In this document: positions 1-11,100 of the stretch, in pieces
Numbering within the stretch: position 1 is the first letter of the stretch
Layout of the letters: each line of letters begins with the position of its first letter
Assembly (NCBI GenBank): GCA_020726505.1
Contig: JAHLEZ010000012.1
Coordinates: forward strand, 1,426,001 to 1,490,000
DNA from: Leptodontidium sp. MPI-SDFR-AT-0119
Lineage: Eukaryota > Ascomycota > Leotiomycetes > Helotiales > Leptodontidiaceae
Reading direction: 5' to 3'
Length of the DNA: 64,000 nt
Program-made: the position numbers and the translations under genes
The notes under the pieces: model-generated
Seen by the model: the letters and a program-made list of their open reading frames with translations, nothing else
What the model was told of the DNA's origin: nothing
The model's database searches: none

Positions 1-417
1 GGATTAGCGTACCATGCCGCGCCCATACAGAACCCGTTCTTCATCGGTCCATCGAGTGATACCACGTCTCCGAAATTCCAGAACGTCGTCCCTGCCAGTG
101 TGGATGTTCGGCCTTTGTCCCAGCCGAGACGCTTGATGGAGCTGGAATAGATAGGACCTAGTTTCGTGATCTTCCATTTCTTGTTCTCGTCTGCTGTGAA
201 AGTTTTGGGGTCTGGGAGGGTAGCGGTTTCGTGGGGATTGAGTGTTGATGATAAGTTGGGTTTGGTTGAGAAGGGGATTTGAGGTGGTGCGTCATTGCTG
301 GATCCGGAGGAGTAGCTTTGAATCTTTTGATCTGAGACGTGTTAATCAATTTGGACTGTGTATTGTAATTGAATATGGGGAGGGATATGTACTCAGCTTG
401 TCTAGAAACTTGGCCAT
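1..417 (-). CDS. Partial two-exon gene of unknown function (N-terminal end)
   Basis: Only the 5' part is inside the window. I place the start at the ATG at 415-417 (MAKFLDKL) and a 61-nt intron at 332-392 (donor GTACAT, branch-like GATTAAC, acceptor CTCAG). Splicing joins MAKFLDKL to NQKIQSYSSGSS in frame, and the frame then stays open to base 1. The visible 118 or so residues have a Ser/Thr/Pro-rich start and then a conserved-looking globular stretch with KLGPIYSSSIKRLGWDKG and TTFWNFGDVVSLDGP. The N-terminus has no hydrophobic signal. The W-N-F-G-D style recalls beta-propeller-like glycoside hydrolase or DUF families of fungi, but I cannot name one. Exon structure is my reading; function unknown. 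Confidence 0.6.
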
Positions 418-1129
418 TTTTTGATATCGAATGTTGTTCTTGGTGAGAACTGCAGGTACAGTACAACTTAGAAGAGGGATGTAGAGGGGTAAATATCCGC
501 GGGGTGCTGCCCCACTTTTCGGTAGTCTGCACGCCAAACTTTTGGCATATGATAATGATGTAATTAGTGCTGTGGATAGCTGAATTGGTAGCATGCAGAA
601 GGAAATCTTTGTGATGAACATAAAGTTGATTTCTGGTCATCATTTAGCCTTTGCAGAGTATTTGGAGCTTGTTGTTTTTGGTTGTTGCACGCGCTAAACA
701 AACGAAGTAAAAAAGGGGTCGTTATCGTTTTAATGCTAGAGGTTCAATCCTGGCACTTCGGTAAGGTGAATTGCAACACTTTTAGAAAATAGTGTTCGAG
801 AGAATCAGAGTCAACAAAGACCGAATGAAACAAATAGGAGCAATGGAAATTGGTGGCCCATCCCCGTCATACCAGATCCAGTTGGGAAAGAACCTAGTTT
901 CGAAAGTCAAAAACAAAAGACCTGGAGAATTGAAAATGCATATGATGTAGCGGAATCAAGTAGCTTTCTTCCTCAGGGACTGCAACCGCTTCATTGTCCT
1001 TCCTGTTCTTGGAACTCCCACATTCATTCCATGTCGGTCTGGTCTCATTCGATTGGATTTCGCCAGGTAGTTCTCCTCAAGCCATCCTGTCATTTAGCAC
1101 CACCAGTCTCAAATCTTCACCAGCTCTCC
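418..1129. other. Intergenic, no gene seen
   Basis: Between the 5' end of the partial gene at the left edge and the 3' end of the GNAT gene. No open frame here has splice or start context, and no RNA gene was recognised. It should hold the promoter of the left gene and the 3' UTR of the acetyltransferase. Confidence 0.6.
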
Positions 1130-1939
1130 TCAGACCAATTTCTTGCCCGGCCTCGCCATAGGCAAACTCGCCGTCCCTGGATCTTTCTCCGGCATCTCAA
1201 CAAACCCATACTTCTTATACAGCGGCACCGCACCAGCCGCACCATCAAGATAACACTCCCATCCCAACTCATCAGCAGCATCGACGCCCCAGTCAAGAAG
1301 TTTCGAAGCGAGACCTCTCTTCCGGAATTCTGGGAGCGTTGAAATAGATTCTAGGACTGGGGATTGTCAGTACACAATAACTTAAAGGCTTTATCTCGTT
1401 ACATCAGGCTCTGATTTTTTTTCTTCATTCCCCTTTTTTTTCCTCCCTTTTTCCCCCTTAGAGGGGATTGAGAAAGGAATGAAATAAGTTAACTCACAAA
1501 AATGCGGTCTCTCGCCCATAGCACTCTTATGCTGCCGTCCCATTGCATCAAAGAACCCAGGTCCTAGCATCTCAACCGTGACGCCCTCCGGCGGATTCGG
1601 GTTCCATCTCTTATCCCAAGGTGGGAATTCACCACCAGGATGCTTCACCCACGTAGCGAACGCAACAACCTTTCCCTTTTCCTTTCTCCCATTTCCAACT
1701 CCATTTACATCGGCTGCCGCTAACGCCGATTCGGATTCGTCCGTAACGACAACAGACGAGATCCCCAACTCGGGACGATTGATGGAAGCCGTGATGGAAT
1801 CAGCGAGCCATCGTCTCCCACTCTCGGTAGGAGGGAAAATCTCTTGTGCGCGTGCGCTATTGAATGAAGAGAAGAATACGGCTACGGCGCCTGGGACGTC
1901 GCTGACTGTTGCGGGGGAGACTTTGAACGTTGAGGCCAT
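1130..1939 (-). CDS. GNAT-family N-acetyltransferase
   Basis: Two exons: 1939-1498 and 1356-1130, with a 141-nt intron (donor GTGAGT, acceptor CCCCAG). Choosing this acceptor gives the typical GNAT join PHFFLESISTLPEFRKRG; the acceptor 6 nt further on would create a stop. The protein is 222 aa. The start MASTFKVSPATVSDVPGAV is the usual beginning of fungal GNAT proteins (acceptor-side region). The C-terminal exon carries the acetyl-CoA pyrophosphate-binding signature RKRGLASKLL (about residues 159-168) and the closing LYKKYGFVEM strand. GNAT enzymes move acetyl from acetyl-CoA to an amine; the substrate cannot be read here. Likely cytosolic, with no signal peptide or TM. Family assignment is secure, role open. 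Confidence 0.85.
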
Positions 1940-3400
1940 TGTAAGGGCGGGGGTGGTCGAGAGAGAGAAATTAAGGGAATGTGATGTGATGACTTGTAGG
2001 TGGGAATTGTCTGGGATTTTCCGGGGCTGGTTGTATTCTGGTTCTCCTTTCTTCTTTTGGGTTTCCTTTGGTCGCTTGGTGAGTATAGGTCTTGTACCTT
2101 TTATTCTTCTTGTTCTGTTTCTGCCTGGAGGTATTCGCGTTCAAGTGTTTTGGCTTTTGGGCTAGCTTGGGGAGGAAAGTAGGTACTTTATTGATGAAGC
2201 TCCAAGGACAGTTAGGTAGTGGAAAAGGTATGCAGCAGAAAAGGCAAAGGATTAACAAGGAAGAATATCGTAGAAGCTCCTGGATAAGTGGGTGGGTTAA
2301 ACCACCCTGCTGACGTGAGAAAACGAGAAACGATAGATAGTCTAGAAATAAATGCCCCTGGTTCAAAGTTGACAGATATACTCAAGACTTGCATTTATTC
2401 CCATTTTTAGGGAATCAGCGTAAGAAACTGGTTGTCTGTAACTATCGAGCGGCGATGGCAATGAGTTGCTCAAACCATCAAAAAGAGAAATATCTTTGGC
2501 ATTCTTTGCTGTACGAGTGAATGACAAATAAAGATCAAGATGAGTGATCTTCGTGATAAATCAATCGATTTTCTGAGATCGGGGTTTGGAATCCCCCACT
2601 TCTGACAGGCTGCTACAAGTAAAGGGAGGCAGATAGCCGCATTAGGAAGGTGCTATGCTTGCCTACGTATACCTACCTGCAAGTATGGCAGATACCAGAC
2701 AGCAGACTACTTTGGATGAACGATCAATTAGTCCATTCATAACCTTTGAGACAGAAATTACCTACTTGATCTGTACCTAGGTACACGTATCTCCTGTTTC
2801 ATTTTCCTCCTGCACGTATACTACATACCAGTAATTACAGAAAAAAAACACATGCAGGATCGTGACTGGAAGTAGAGAGACTCAGGTGTACTGAGCCAGT
2901 AAGGTGGGAACGGAGTAATGATGGGATAAGGGCTGGATGGAAGTGAGTGGGGCGTAAGAAGAAAAGAAATAGAGAAGTTATCTATGAGTAATTAGCGAAA
3001 TTTCCCATTGGGGACAGTAAACAAATCAACATCACAAGGAGAAGTAGACAGCGGATGGCGAAAGAACTTTAAAACCTACGACGAGGTATTGATATAAATA
3101 GTTGTGAAGTACAAGGGGGTGTTTTTGAGCTATTGGAGAAGTAGAGATAGGTGAGGGAGGGACCAGTTATGATTATGTTCATGTTCATGAATTCCATTCC
3201 TAGCTAGCGGAAGTCCCGTTCCCAAATCTACATGCCTACAGTACAAAAACAGTCGACTTTCATTTCCCAACTCCAAGCATTCATTCATCCGTGTATTCAT
3301 CTCGCAAGCCATGCAATCTGTTCCGCTCAAAAGCCTTAACCAGCAATCCATCAAATCGTCTCAACCATCATTCACCCACCGGACCAAGCACCCAATCTAT
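1940..3400. other. Intergenic, 1.46 kb, no gene seen
   Basis: Lies between the start of the GNAT gene and the 3' end of the next minus-strand gene. Open frames of 60-130 codons occur but have low-complexity or unnatural composition. The stretch contains several TACCTACC/TACCTAGGTA-type motifs around 2640-2790 and a short A-run near 2842. Confidence 0.5.
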
Positions 3401-4870
3401 CTACTCACTCAAACTATCCCTTCTCCCCCTGCGATACCCACCCCCACCACCAGCAGCATTCCTCTTCCTCCGTCTCTCCTCGGCATAATCACTTCCCACC
3501 GCACTACCCGCACTACTCAGCCCCGGGATAGGATGATGATAAGTCTTGGTCCCAATATCACTCCCACCATCCACCATACTGCCCATCAAGCTCTCCTCAT
3601 CGACATAGTTCCCGGGAACCTTCTTAGTAGGACTGCGACTCTTGCGTCTCCGCTCCCTCTCCTCTCGTCTCTCCTCCCTCCTCAAGTTCCGCTCACGCTC
3701 ACTAACACTCTCGCTCACAACGGTACTGTTATCATCCCCAACATTAAAGCTGAAGTCCCGACGTTGAGCCACCGCCGCCCGGCCTTTATCCTGCAACTTC
3801 TTCGCCTCGGCTTTAATTCGCTCGTCGCTGGTATTCGTGACAACCGATCCGGTACCGATACTCTTTCCCCAGAAACTCGAGGTGCCTTCACTTGTACTGA
3901 TAACCTTTCTGATGCCTCCCGTACCAGAACCGCCAGTGTAAGTATCCTTCCTCTCCTTCTTGACCTTCGTAGGCGTACTGGTAGGTGTTCTCTCTCTATA
4001 ACTCAACAACTCCGAAGCAGCCGTCGATCCATCATTCGTATTCGATCCATCCCACGAGCTGCCATCAGGTTGTTTATTCAAGCCACCCACCCTCGCAGGT
4101 TTCTCATGTCGGTACGCACGCATCGCATCCGCGACATCGGCATCAACATCGAGTTCGGTATCCAGAGTGCCGGCATCACTAGGTGCACCCTTAGGTTTCT
4201 TCGTCTTCTTCGGCTTAGTCGTCTTCTTAGCTTTGCCCCCATGAGCACCAGCAGTACCACCAGCAGCGACATGAGCCACATACCCCATCTCACTGCTCCC
4301 CACCGTGCTCCCCCCAAAACTCTCCGTTCCCAACGCACTACTCTCCTCATCGAAATCCTTATACCGATCCACACCACTCTTATTCCCCCCCTTCCCATTC
4401 TTCCCCCTCTTCTTCCTCCCACCCCAAAGACTCCTCCCTCCCTTCTCGCCATGCACAACACTCCCTCCTCCCAGATCCGTGCTCTCGGTAGCACCACTCA
4501 ACGTCGTTCCATTCGGACCTTTTCGACGCAGCACCGTGGATTTATAATCGTCCCAATCGTTCTCTTTGAAGTAGAACCCGCCGTTCTTGGCCCAGAAGAA
4601 GAACCAGATGCCCGTGATGACGAAACCGGCGCCGATGAGGCCGATGAGGATGAAGACTGTTTTGTTGGGGACGTTTTCGGGTTCGGTGACGCCGGCGCCG
4701 GGGTCGGGGAGGCCCTTTGAGGCGCGTTTGAGGAGGGTGTGTGTTAGGTGTGTGAGACGTGTTGTGAGTGTTGAGGGGGAGGCGGATGGGGTGGGGTTGG
4801 GTGTGCGGGTGAGGAGAGAGGTGAGGTAGGTTTTGAGGGATGAGGATTGTTGTTCTGGGAGAGGTGCCAT
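3401..4870 (-). CDS. Single-TM protein with conserved FKENDWDDYKSTVLRRKG core, disordered C-tail
   Basis: Single exon, 489 aa, ATG at 4868-4870, stop at 3401-3403. Residues about 70-93 form one membrane segment (VFILIGLIGAGFVITGIWFF). It is followed at once by a stretch I recognise as strongly conserved across Pezizomycotina: GGFYFKENDWDDYKSTVLRR, then NGTTLSGATESTDLGGGSV. Homologues are often labelled 'endosomal SPRY domain' proteins, but no SPRY fold is visible, so I do not transfer that function. The rest is low complexity: Gly/Lys-rich, acidic, then RRE/ERE-rich around residues 385-410 and an Arg-Gly tail. Likely topology is a short N-terminal lumenal part and a long cytosolic tail. A long frame on the opposite strand (3311-4720) is its antisense shadow. 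Confidence 0.85.
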   Translation of the reverse strand: MAPLPEQQSSSLKTYLTSLLTRTPNPTPSASPSTLTTRLTHLTHTLLKRASKGLPDPGAGVTEPENVPNKTVFILIGLIGAGFVITGIWFFFWAKNGGFYFKENDWDDYKSTVLRRKGPNGTTLSGATESTDLGGGSVVHGEKGGRSLWGGRKKRGKNGKGGNKSGVDRYKDFDEESSALGTESFGGSTVGSSEMGYVAHVAAGGTAGAHGGKAKKTTKPKKTKKPKGAPSDAGTLDTELDVDADVADAMRAYRHEKPARVGGLNKQPDGSSWDGSNTNDGSTAASELLSYRERTPTSTPTKVKKERKDTYTGGSGTGGIRKVISTSEGTSSFWGKSIGTGSVVTNTSDERIKAEAKKLQDKGRAAVAQRRDFSFNVGDDNSTVVSESVSERERNLRREERREERERRRKSRSPTKKVPGNYVDEESLMGSMVDGGSDIGTKTYHHPIPGLSSAGSAVGSDYAEERRRKRNAAGGGGGYRRGRRDSLSE

Positions 4871-6307
4871 CTTTGCTGCTGTTTCTGTTGCGGCTTCCTA
4901 TCGACAGATGGAGCTCCTCAGCAGAAGCTGGAGTTGTGTTCGCCCCAGGCAGAGCAGTCGTGCCCTCGTTGCGTAGCGTTGCGTCGTGCCAGTCGTAAGT
5001 AAACAAAGACGGACTTCTGGAGGCAGATGCGGTGTTGCAATTCTCTCGTAGGAGGTGATGTGTGGTATGTGTGTACGTGGATGAAGAAAGAAAGAAACCA
5101 GACCAAGAGCGAAAAGCAGGTTGTGCACCTGTTTTCGTTCCGCTTTGTTCTGCTCCTTGAATTCGAGAGGTTGGGTTGAGTGTGGATGTGGGAAATGCGG
5201 ATGGCTGGTGACGGGATCGGCAGCGCGGCTTGTTTACTTTTAGCGGCGGGACAACAGGTGTCACAGCAACGAAATGAAATTTTCGGTTAGATCTAGCGCT
5301 GCCAGGACCTCGTGGCCCACCTTACGTCACGAATGCCCAAAGTTCGATGGAAAGTCAGGAGACAGTGCAAATGAGAGACCGAGGGGATTTTTGTTTGGAG
5401 GGGATATGGTAATTTTGATTACTAGCTACTTGTCTGATCTGATCCTATCGATCAATCGTCTCGCTAAGCTGCTATGCTATTTTGACCTATTTTCATGTTC
5501 CCCCAGCCCAGGGCCGCTTACCCCCCTCACTCCAATCTTGCCTGATTGCTCATATCAATCTTGATGATAAAAAATGCCAGCAAAAACAGAACCAGTCCTT
5601 CCCATTTAAAGAACTCATACAAATCTGCACAAACCCCCATGGTTCAGAATGTGTACAGATCTATCAAATTCCCAATCCAGATTCCAATACCAAGTCCTGG
5701 TTTCATCCCAACGCCGATTTCCCATGCGAACTATTATATAACCCGCATAAGAAAGCTAGCTTTCTAGCCGCCCTAGGTCCATCACTCCCTATTCCAAGCC
5801 TGAAGCTCAAAAAGTAAAAGATACATGCCATTGCTAGCAAATGCGCATGTCTTTCAAAATCCATCCAAAAAAATTGTGTCCAAATTTGTCTTCAAGAGAA
5901 GTATCCAAAGTAAATGTGACTAATATGCAGGAAGAAAAAGAAAAAGCCAAATAGAGGTATCCATCATAACATCATACAGTCATACAAATCATATCGAAAC
6001 AACAAATTCATCCCGAAGCCAAAGGGTAATAACGAAATAGAAAAACTAGAAGTAAGTAAAGGCTCTCGAGTGCTCTCTCGGGGGGTATAAAACTTTTTCT
6101 CTCTTCGACTCTTTTTGTTGGACAGACCAAAAAAGGAGAAAACGAAAGCAAAAGCCACCACCCATGACAAAGAAGTTTTTTTTGCAGAGGAAAGTACCAA
6201 GAATTGAAGTGTTGAAGTTGTGGAAGAGAAGATCCTTCCCAGAAGACGATGCGCTAAATCCTGAAACCAAAATCCAATAAATGTCACCGCTTGCGAATGA
6301 AATGCTA
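4871..6307. other. Intergenic / UTRs, no gene seen
   Basis: Holds the 5' leader and promoter of the single-TM gene and the 3' UTR of the disordered-protein gene. The leader just above 4870 contains upstream ATGs in other frames. No supported coding frame or RNA gene. Confidence 0.5.
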
Positions 6308-8155
6308 TCAAGTGTAGTTGCCATCCCGCGGATACTGTGGTGTACGGGTCCATGACTCGCCCGAGTGGGAAGACATCCTTGATCGTCCTGATGGTCGACT
6401 GACCCGACTTTGACGATCCTCAATTCGTCCTCCGCCGTATTCCGAGTTGGATCGCTCGCTGCCATTTCGTAGGCTCTTCTGTCGTTGGATGGATATCTCT
6501 CCTCCGTCGGCGCAATCGATCTGCATACCTCCAAGCATTACTCGTGTTTGTCCTATGACTTTGAGAGTCACATTCTCATCATTGTCTCCACTGCCACTTC
6601 TAGTGGTCCGTGTCGTTGCCGATTTCTTGTAGTCGCTTTCGTCTCGACTTCCGCTACTTTTGGTACTCCGACTGCTGCCACCTTGCTTTCTTTGCTGCCG
6701 TCGTAGAACTTCGGCCGTGAGGGGTACTGGAGCTGCACCAGCAACATCATCTTGGTAAGAGGTCGCTTGGTTGATCTTCGCTTCATAGGAGGCTCCCTGA
6801 TACTGAGATGCTTGTTGCATCTTGGCTTCATAACCCTCCGATCCTCCTGCCGAAGATGGGTGCTCATAAGAGCTCTGTCTCCGTCGCCCACTGTTTGCGG
6901 CCTCAATTCTGACACTTCCCAAATCGTAAGACCCCGAATAACGGTTCATAGACGGCCGCCGAGGCCGTGACTCCTCGCGGTATTTTGGTCGTGAGTCCCG
7001 CTCGTAGTATTCCTCTCCTACTCCAGGGTCTGATATTGGATCAGTGTTATACACCGAATTCCGTCGTAAGATGCCAGGGTGTGGTGGTGGCGGCATGGCT
7101 CTGGTATCTACCTGGGCCTTGCTCATTGTTGATGTAGAGGCCGGCCCTCTTATGCTTTCCCTTCTCTCCGCCTTCCGTATTGTAGCTCCATCCGCGGCTG
7201 ATGCATACCCATCCTCGTAATATGCTGTATCGAAGTCGCTATAGACTCGAGGAGATCGAGTATCTCGATTTCCAAACGCTGATGAAGTCCGCCCGGCAGG
7301 CTCGAATGCGGTCTGCGACCGGGGAAGAATGTCGCCGAATCGCGCTGAGAGAGGTCGCGAAGTTGCTTTTGGCGCAAAGTAATCGGTTTGTTCTTGAGGT
7401 TGAGGTTGAGCCATGAGGTACTGGGGCTGAACGGACATGGTATATTGAGGAGGAGCGTATTGCTGCGGTGTGGAATATTGGTAGGACTGTGTGTACTGCG
7501 ACTGAGGGGGAGGCACGGATTGGCGGGGATCGTTGTATTGGGGAGCGGCGTAATTCATGTAGGAGGATGCTGGTGAAGGAGGTGGATATGACGGTGTGAT
7601 GACTGGTTGTTGTTGGTAGTACGCTGACATTGATGGTGGAGGGCCATGGTTTCCAGATGGAGTCTGCGCACCATGGAAACTTAGCGGTCGTGGATATTGC
7701 GACGTATGTGCTCGAGGACGTATAGGCAGAGGAATAGGTTGCGACACAGCAGCGGGTGCGATCCCAAAATGACTTGGGTCAACTCTTGAGTTGGCAGGAA
7801 CAGCGGACTTTGAGAACGATCGGTTCTCATGCACAGACGGGGGCCTGTTAGACTTGCGAGGTGATTTCATACTGCTGCCGGAGGACTTTCGGCGTTCGAG
7901 TTTCGCATCCCTCTGGGTCATGATCTCGACGTGCTGCGCAGCGCTGGTACTCTGTTCGGCGGCATATATCGCATCGCTCTGCGACTTCTTGTGTTTGGTA
8001 CTCCTGCGCTTCTCTCTATCTCGGTCACGATCTCTGTCCTCTTGATAGGAAACTTTTGGTTTGACAGCAGCGGATCGCCGCGATTCTCGGACTTCTCTTC
8101 CGCTTGGTTCGTCCACATCTTCGCAATATGCCGGCTTCGCTTTGTCGGAGCCCAT
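6308..8155 (-). CDS. Disordered 615-aa fungal protein, unknown function
   Basis: Uninterrupted frame from ATG at 8153-8155 to the stop at 6308-6310, 615 aa. Nearly all of it is predicted disorder by composition: an R/D/E-rich segment (DRDRDREKRRSTKHKKSQSD) at about residues 42-62; a short conserved-looking helix AEQSTSAAQHVEIMTQRDAK at about 66-85; a Pro/Gln/Tyr-rich middle (residues about 150-260); RS/SR-rich blocks; and a C-terminal compact stretch NVTLKVIGQTRVMLGGMQID followed by GGEISIQRQK (about residues 535-565). That last part is the only piece resembling a folded unit. No catalytic motif, signal peptide or TM. The S/R/Y content suggests a phosphorylated scaffold or RNA-binding protein; this is inference. 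Family not recognised. Confidence 0.75.
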   Translation of the reverse strand: MGSDKAKPAYCEDVDEPSGREVRESRRSAAVKPKVSYQEDRDRDRDREKRRSTKHKKSQSDAIYAAEQSTSAAQHVEIMTQRDAKLERRKSSGSSMKSPRKSNRPPSVHENRSFSKSAVPANSRVDPSHFGIAPAAVSQPIPLPIRPRAHTSQYPRPLSFHGAQTPSGNHGPPPSMSAYYQQQPVITPSYPPPSPASSYMNYAAPQYNDPRQSVPPPQSQYTQSYQYSTPQQYAPPQYTMSVQPQYLMAQPQPQEQTDYFAPKATSRPLSARFGDILPRSQTAFEPAGRTSSAFGNRDTRSPRVYSDFDTAYYEDGYASAADGATIRKAERRESIRGPASTSTMSKAQVDTRAMPPPPHPGILRRNSVYNTDPISDPGVGEEYYERDSRPKYREESRPRRPSMNRYSGSYDLGSVRIEAANSGRRRQSSYEHPSSAGGSEGYEAKMQQASQYQGASYEAKINQATSYQDDVAGAAPVPLTAEVLRRQQRKQGGSSRSTKSSGSRDESDYKKSATTRTTRSGSGDNDENVTLKVIGQTRVMLGGMQIDCADGGEISIQRQKSLRNGSERSNSEYGGGRIEDRQSRVSRPSGRSRMSSHSGESWTRTPQYPRDGNYT

Positions 8156-11100
8156 CTCTCAGTCCAGCGTCGACGATATGCGTCGACAGCAATGCGCGAT
8201 CCTGTCGCGATGGCAGGCGGAGTAGTAAGTTGTGAGGCAGCGTGCCTGAGTTGTGTGGTCGTCGTCGTCGTCGTCGTTGTGTCGTCGTGGTCTTGATGTA
8301 TGATGGTGGTGGGATGTGAGGTGGGATGTGGGATGTTCTCCACCGAGGGACGAAATTTAAAATATATTTGGGGGGTGGATACAGACAGGCGGTGCAGTCT
8401 GCGGCCTGCTGGCTGGGCTGGGACGGATGGAAAGGCTCGGTACGGGGGAGGGACAGTGGGAGGGAGGCGAGGAGGAGGAGGAGCTCAGACGTTTTAGGGC
8501 CCGGCGGGACGACAATTAGGCGAGATGGTAGGTGTCTGTGTCTGTTGATGGGACCTGGGGATGGATGGATATGGGGATGGATGTGCTGTACTGTACAGGC
8601 AGTGGATGTGGGATTTCGGGAGATGGTGTGGATATCGGTATGTAGGAAGGTGAGGAGGTGGTAAGTAGGTAGGTATGAGGAGTAGGTAGCTTTGTTGGAG
8701 GTAGCTATGAGGTAGCTATGTATGGATGTTGACGGGATGAGGCCTCTAGGTACGGGGATGGGTTGGGATGCGATGACGGGGACCGGAATTTTCTTTATCG
8801 ATAGAACAGAAACAGAAGATCGGTTCCAGCTTGCTTGCTTGCTTGGCTCGAATTGCTTGCCTTGCCACTCTCTTGCGCGCTTCGGACCGTGAGACGGGCG
8901 AGACAAGATCAGACAAGAACAAAAACAAGACAATCGACAACAGACAAAAACTGGGACTTGAGGCTTCAGACTTCCTGGATCCGGGAAGATGCGTTTCACG
9001 ATTCCAAAGTCCGGACGGTGGCCAAAGGAACACGGTAGATGGTGGGTGATGGGTAGGTAGGATGGATGGATGGAGACAGACTGCGTCTATTCCGGGCGAA
9101 ATCCCTTGCCAGCCTTAGTAGCACTTACTGGATGGACAACACCAGCAGTCTGTACTCGGTCTCTGACACAGCAAAAGCCAAATGTGATCCACCAGGGCGA
9201 AAATGCGCAACGACACGCCCGTAAGCCGACCAAGCGAGGGGACTTGGAAGGGAGGAGGCAGGATGGAGCCGTTTTGCTGGTTGGGAGTATCTTATTTTTT
9301 CTCTGTCTTTTTTTTCTTCGTGCTTGCGTGCGTGCTGTGTTGGCCCGCGGCTGGTTCAGCCTAATTGTCGTACACGGTGTTGGGTAGCAATGCCCTTAAA
9401 AGAGTGGGGATGGGAATGGGAGAGGAGATCGCATGGCTATGACTCCCAGGAGAGAGTCGTCGACGATGCGATGCGAAGAGGCGAGGATGAAGTGTATGTA
9501 GTATATTGAAGTGAAGGGGGGAAGAAAGGAAGGAAGGAAGAAAGAAGAAACAATCGAAGGATGCTTAGATGGGGATGGAAGGTTAGGTACGAGGGTTGTG
9601 AGGGTGTGGTGGGAGGCACTTGCAATAGGATGGATGATAGGATGGATGGATGAAATGGACCGGATTGGATGGGACGGGGAAGTGCGTCAGTCAAGGTCAA
9701 CATCAAGTCAAGTCAAGTCAAGTCAGTCAGTCATTCAGTCATTCGTCGCCCAGTCAGTACTCCCTCGCCTCCCTCGTCAATCTATGAAGGCCGAATTAAG
9801 AAAAAAATACCTTCCTAGCTCCTCTCTCCTCCCCCTCATTTTTTTGTTTTGCCTTCCTGCTATCACACCCCATCCCCCCTCCGTCTCTCCCGCCGTCGTG
9901 CATGCCAATGCCACCATAAGGCGTGTGTGTGTCTGGCCCTCAAGAGAACTCTACCGAACGGAAACCAGTCACACTGACGAATCTGTCCCCCTTCCCTCTC
10001 GTTTCGTCTCCTCGCTACTCCAGACCAGTCAGTAAATATGATTGGGAGCCTCCCTCCTGCAAAGCCAACACCACTTCTCACCTCACTCACTCACTCACCC
10101 ACCAGCCAGGCCAGGTCTCATCCGCCTACCTGCACAGATACGAGTACATAAGCGACTTTCCGGACGAGTCCTCGCCCTTCCCTTCTTACGCCCAACCGTA
10201 CCCATCCCATCCAGCAAATAAGTTTTGACTTTCAAAGACTCCTGCTTCAGTCCCGAATTACCCCTCTACCCCCCACCTCCCAAATTCATGCACTAACCTC
10301 AGCCCTGCCCAATCCCCATCCTGTGGCACCCATCCGCACCCCTCTATTCGTCCGTCCGGCAGCTGTTGTGCTCTCAAGCTGACGCACCCGGAATATACCC
10401 TCCTGACCATCTGATATACCTACCTCTCTACCTCTATCTGTTAAACTAGACCCTCATCCCAAACTCTCTTACCAAGAATATGATATGATACGGTATTCTA
10501 TTCTGTTCGCGACGAAGGTGTTCCATCCCATTCCATTCAATCCGGCCCTTCGTCTGTCTGTTACTGTTTCATATGTACGAGTATAGCAAACAAACAAAAG
10601 TCCATACTGTAAATGAATAAACAATTAAATTAATAACAAAATATACTTCTTAGTGCCCGGTTGGATAAGATTGAATTGGACTGGATAAGATAGGAAACGA
10701 GTTGCGGAGACTATCTGATCCCCTAAACAAAAGACCCGAACAATTGGTGATCGCCTGGCCACGGATCTGATCTGAGAATGTTCTGTGAGCCGCTAGGCTA
10801 TGCTGTGCTGCGTACGGGAGCTCACTCACTGCAAGACATCGACCTCATCGAGCTCCGCTATCCACTACATCTGCATCACTCCAGCATACTCCAGACAAAA
10901 CATACCTACAGTAGGTAAAGGTAAAGGCGCGGTGCGTCATATACAGAAAAAAAAAGTTTCAGTCAGTCCTTTAAGTCAGCAAACTCTCTCTCTCCTCCAG
11001 TAGACGAAAACACTAATGATGACATTTCCCCCCAATCCCTCCCGGCCCATTCCTATCTCCCCATCATTAAAAGTTTGTTTCCTCTCACCTCACCTCATAC

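Noticed and set aside
733..760. GGTTCAATCC reminiscent of a tRNA B box
   Set aside because: One base short of the B-box consensus, and no cloverleaf or A box at the right distance.
1578..2165. 195-codon plus-strand frame
   Set aside because: Antisense to the first exon of the GNAT gene, then runs into random sequence.
3311..4720. 469-codon open frame on the plus strand
   Set aside because: Antisense shadow of the 489-aa single-TM protein gene; its composition (repeated T, P, L, R) is that of a reversed low-complexity gene.
9511..10035. 174-codon plus-strand frame
   Set aside because: Starts in GGAAG repeats and contains AGTCA-repeat-derived peptide; not protein-like.
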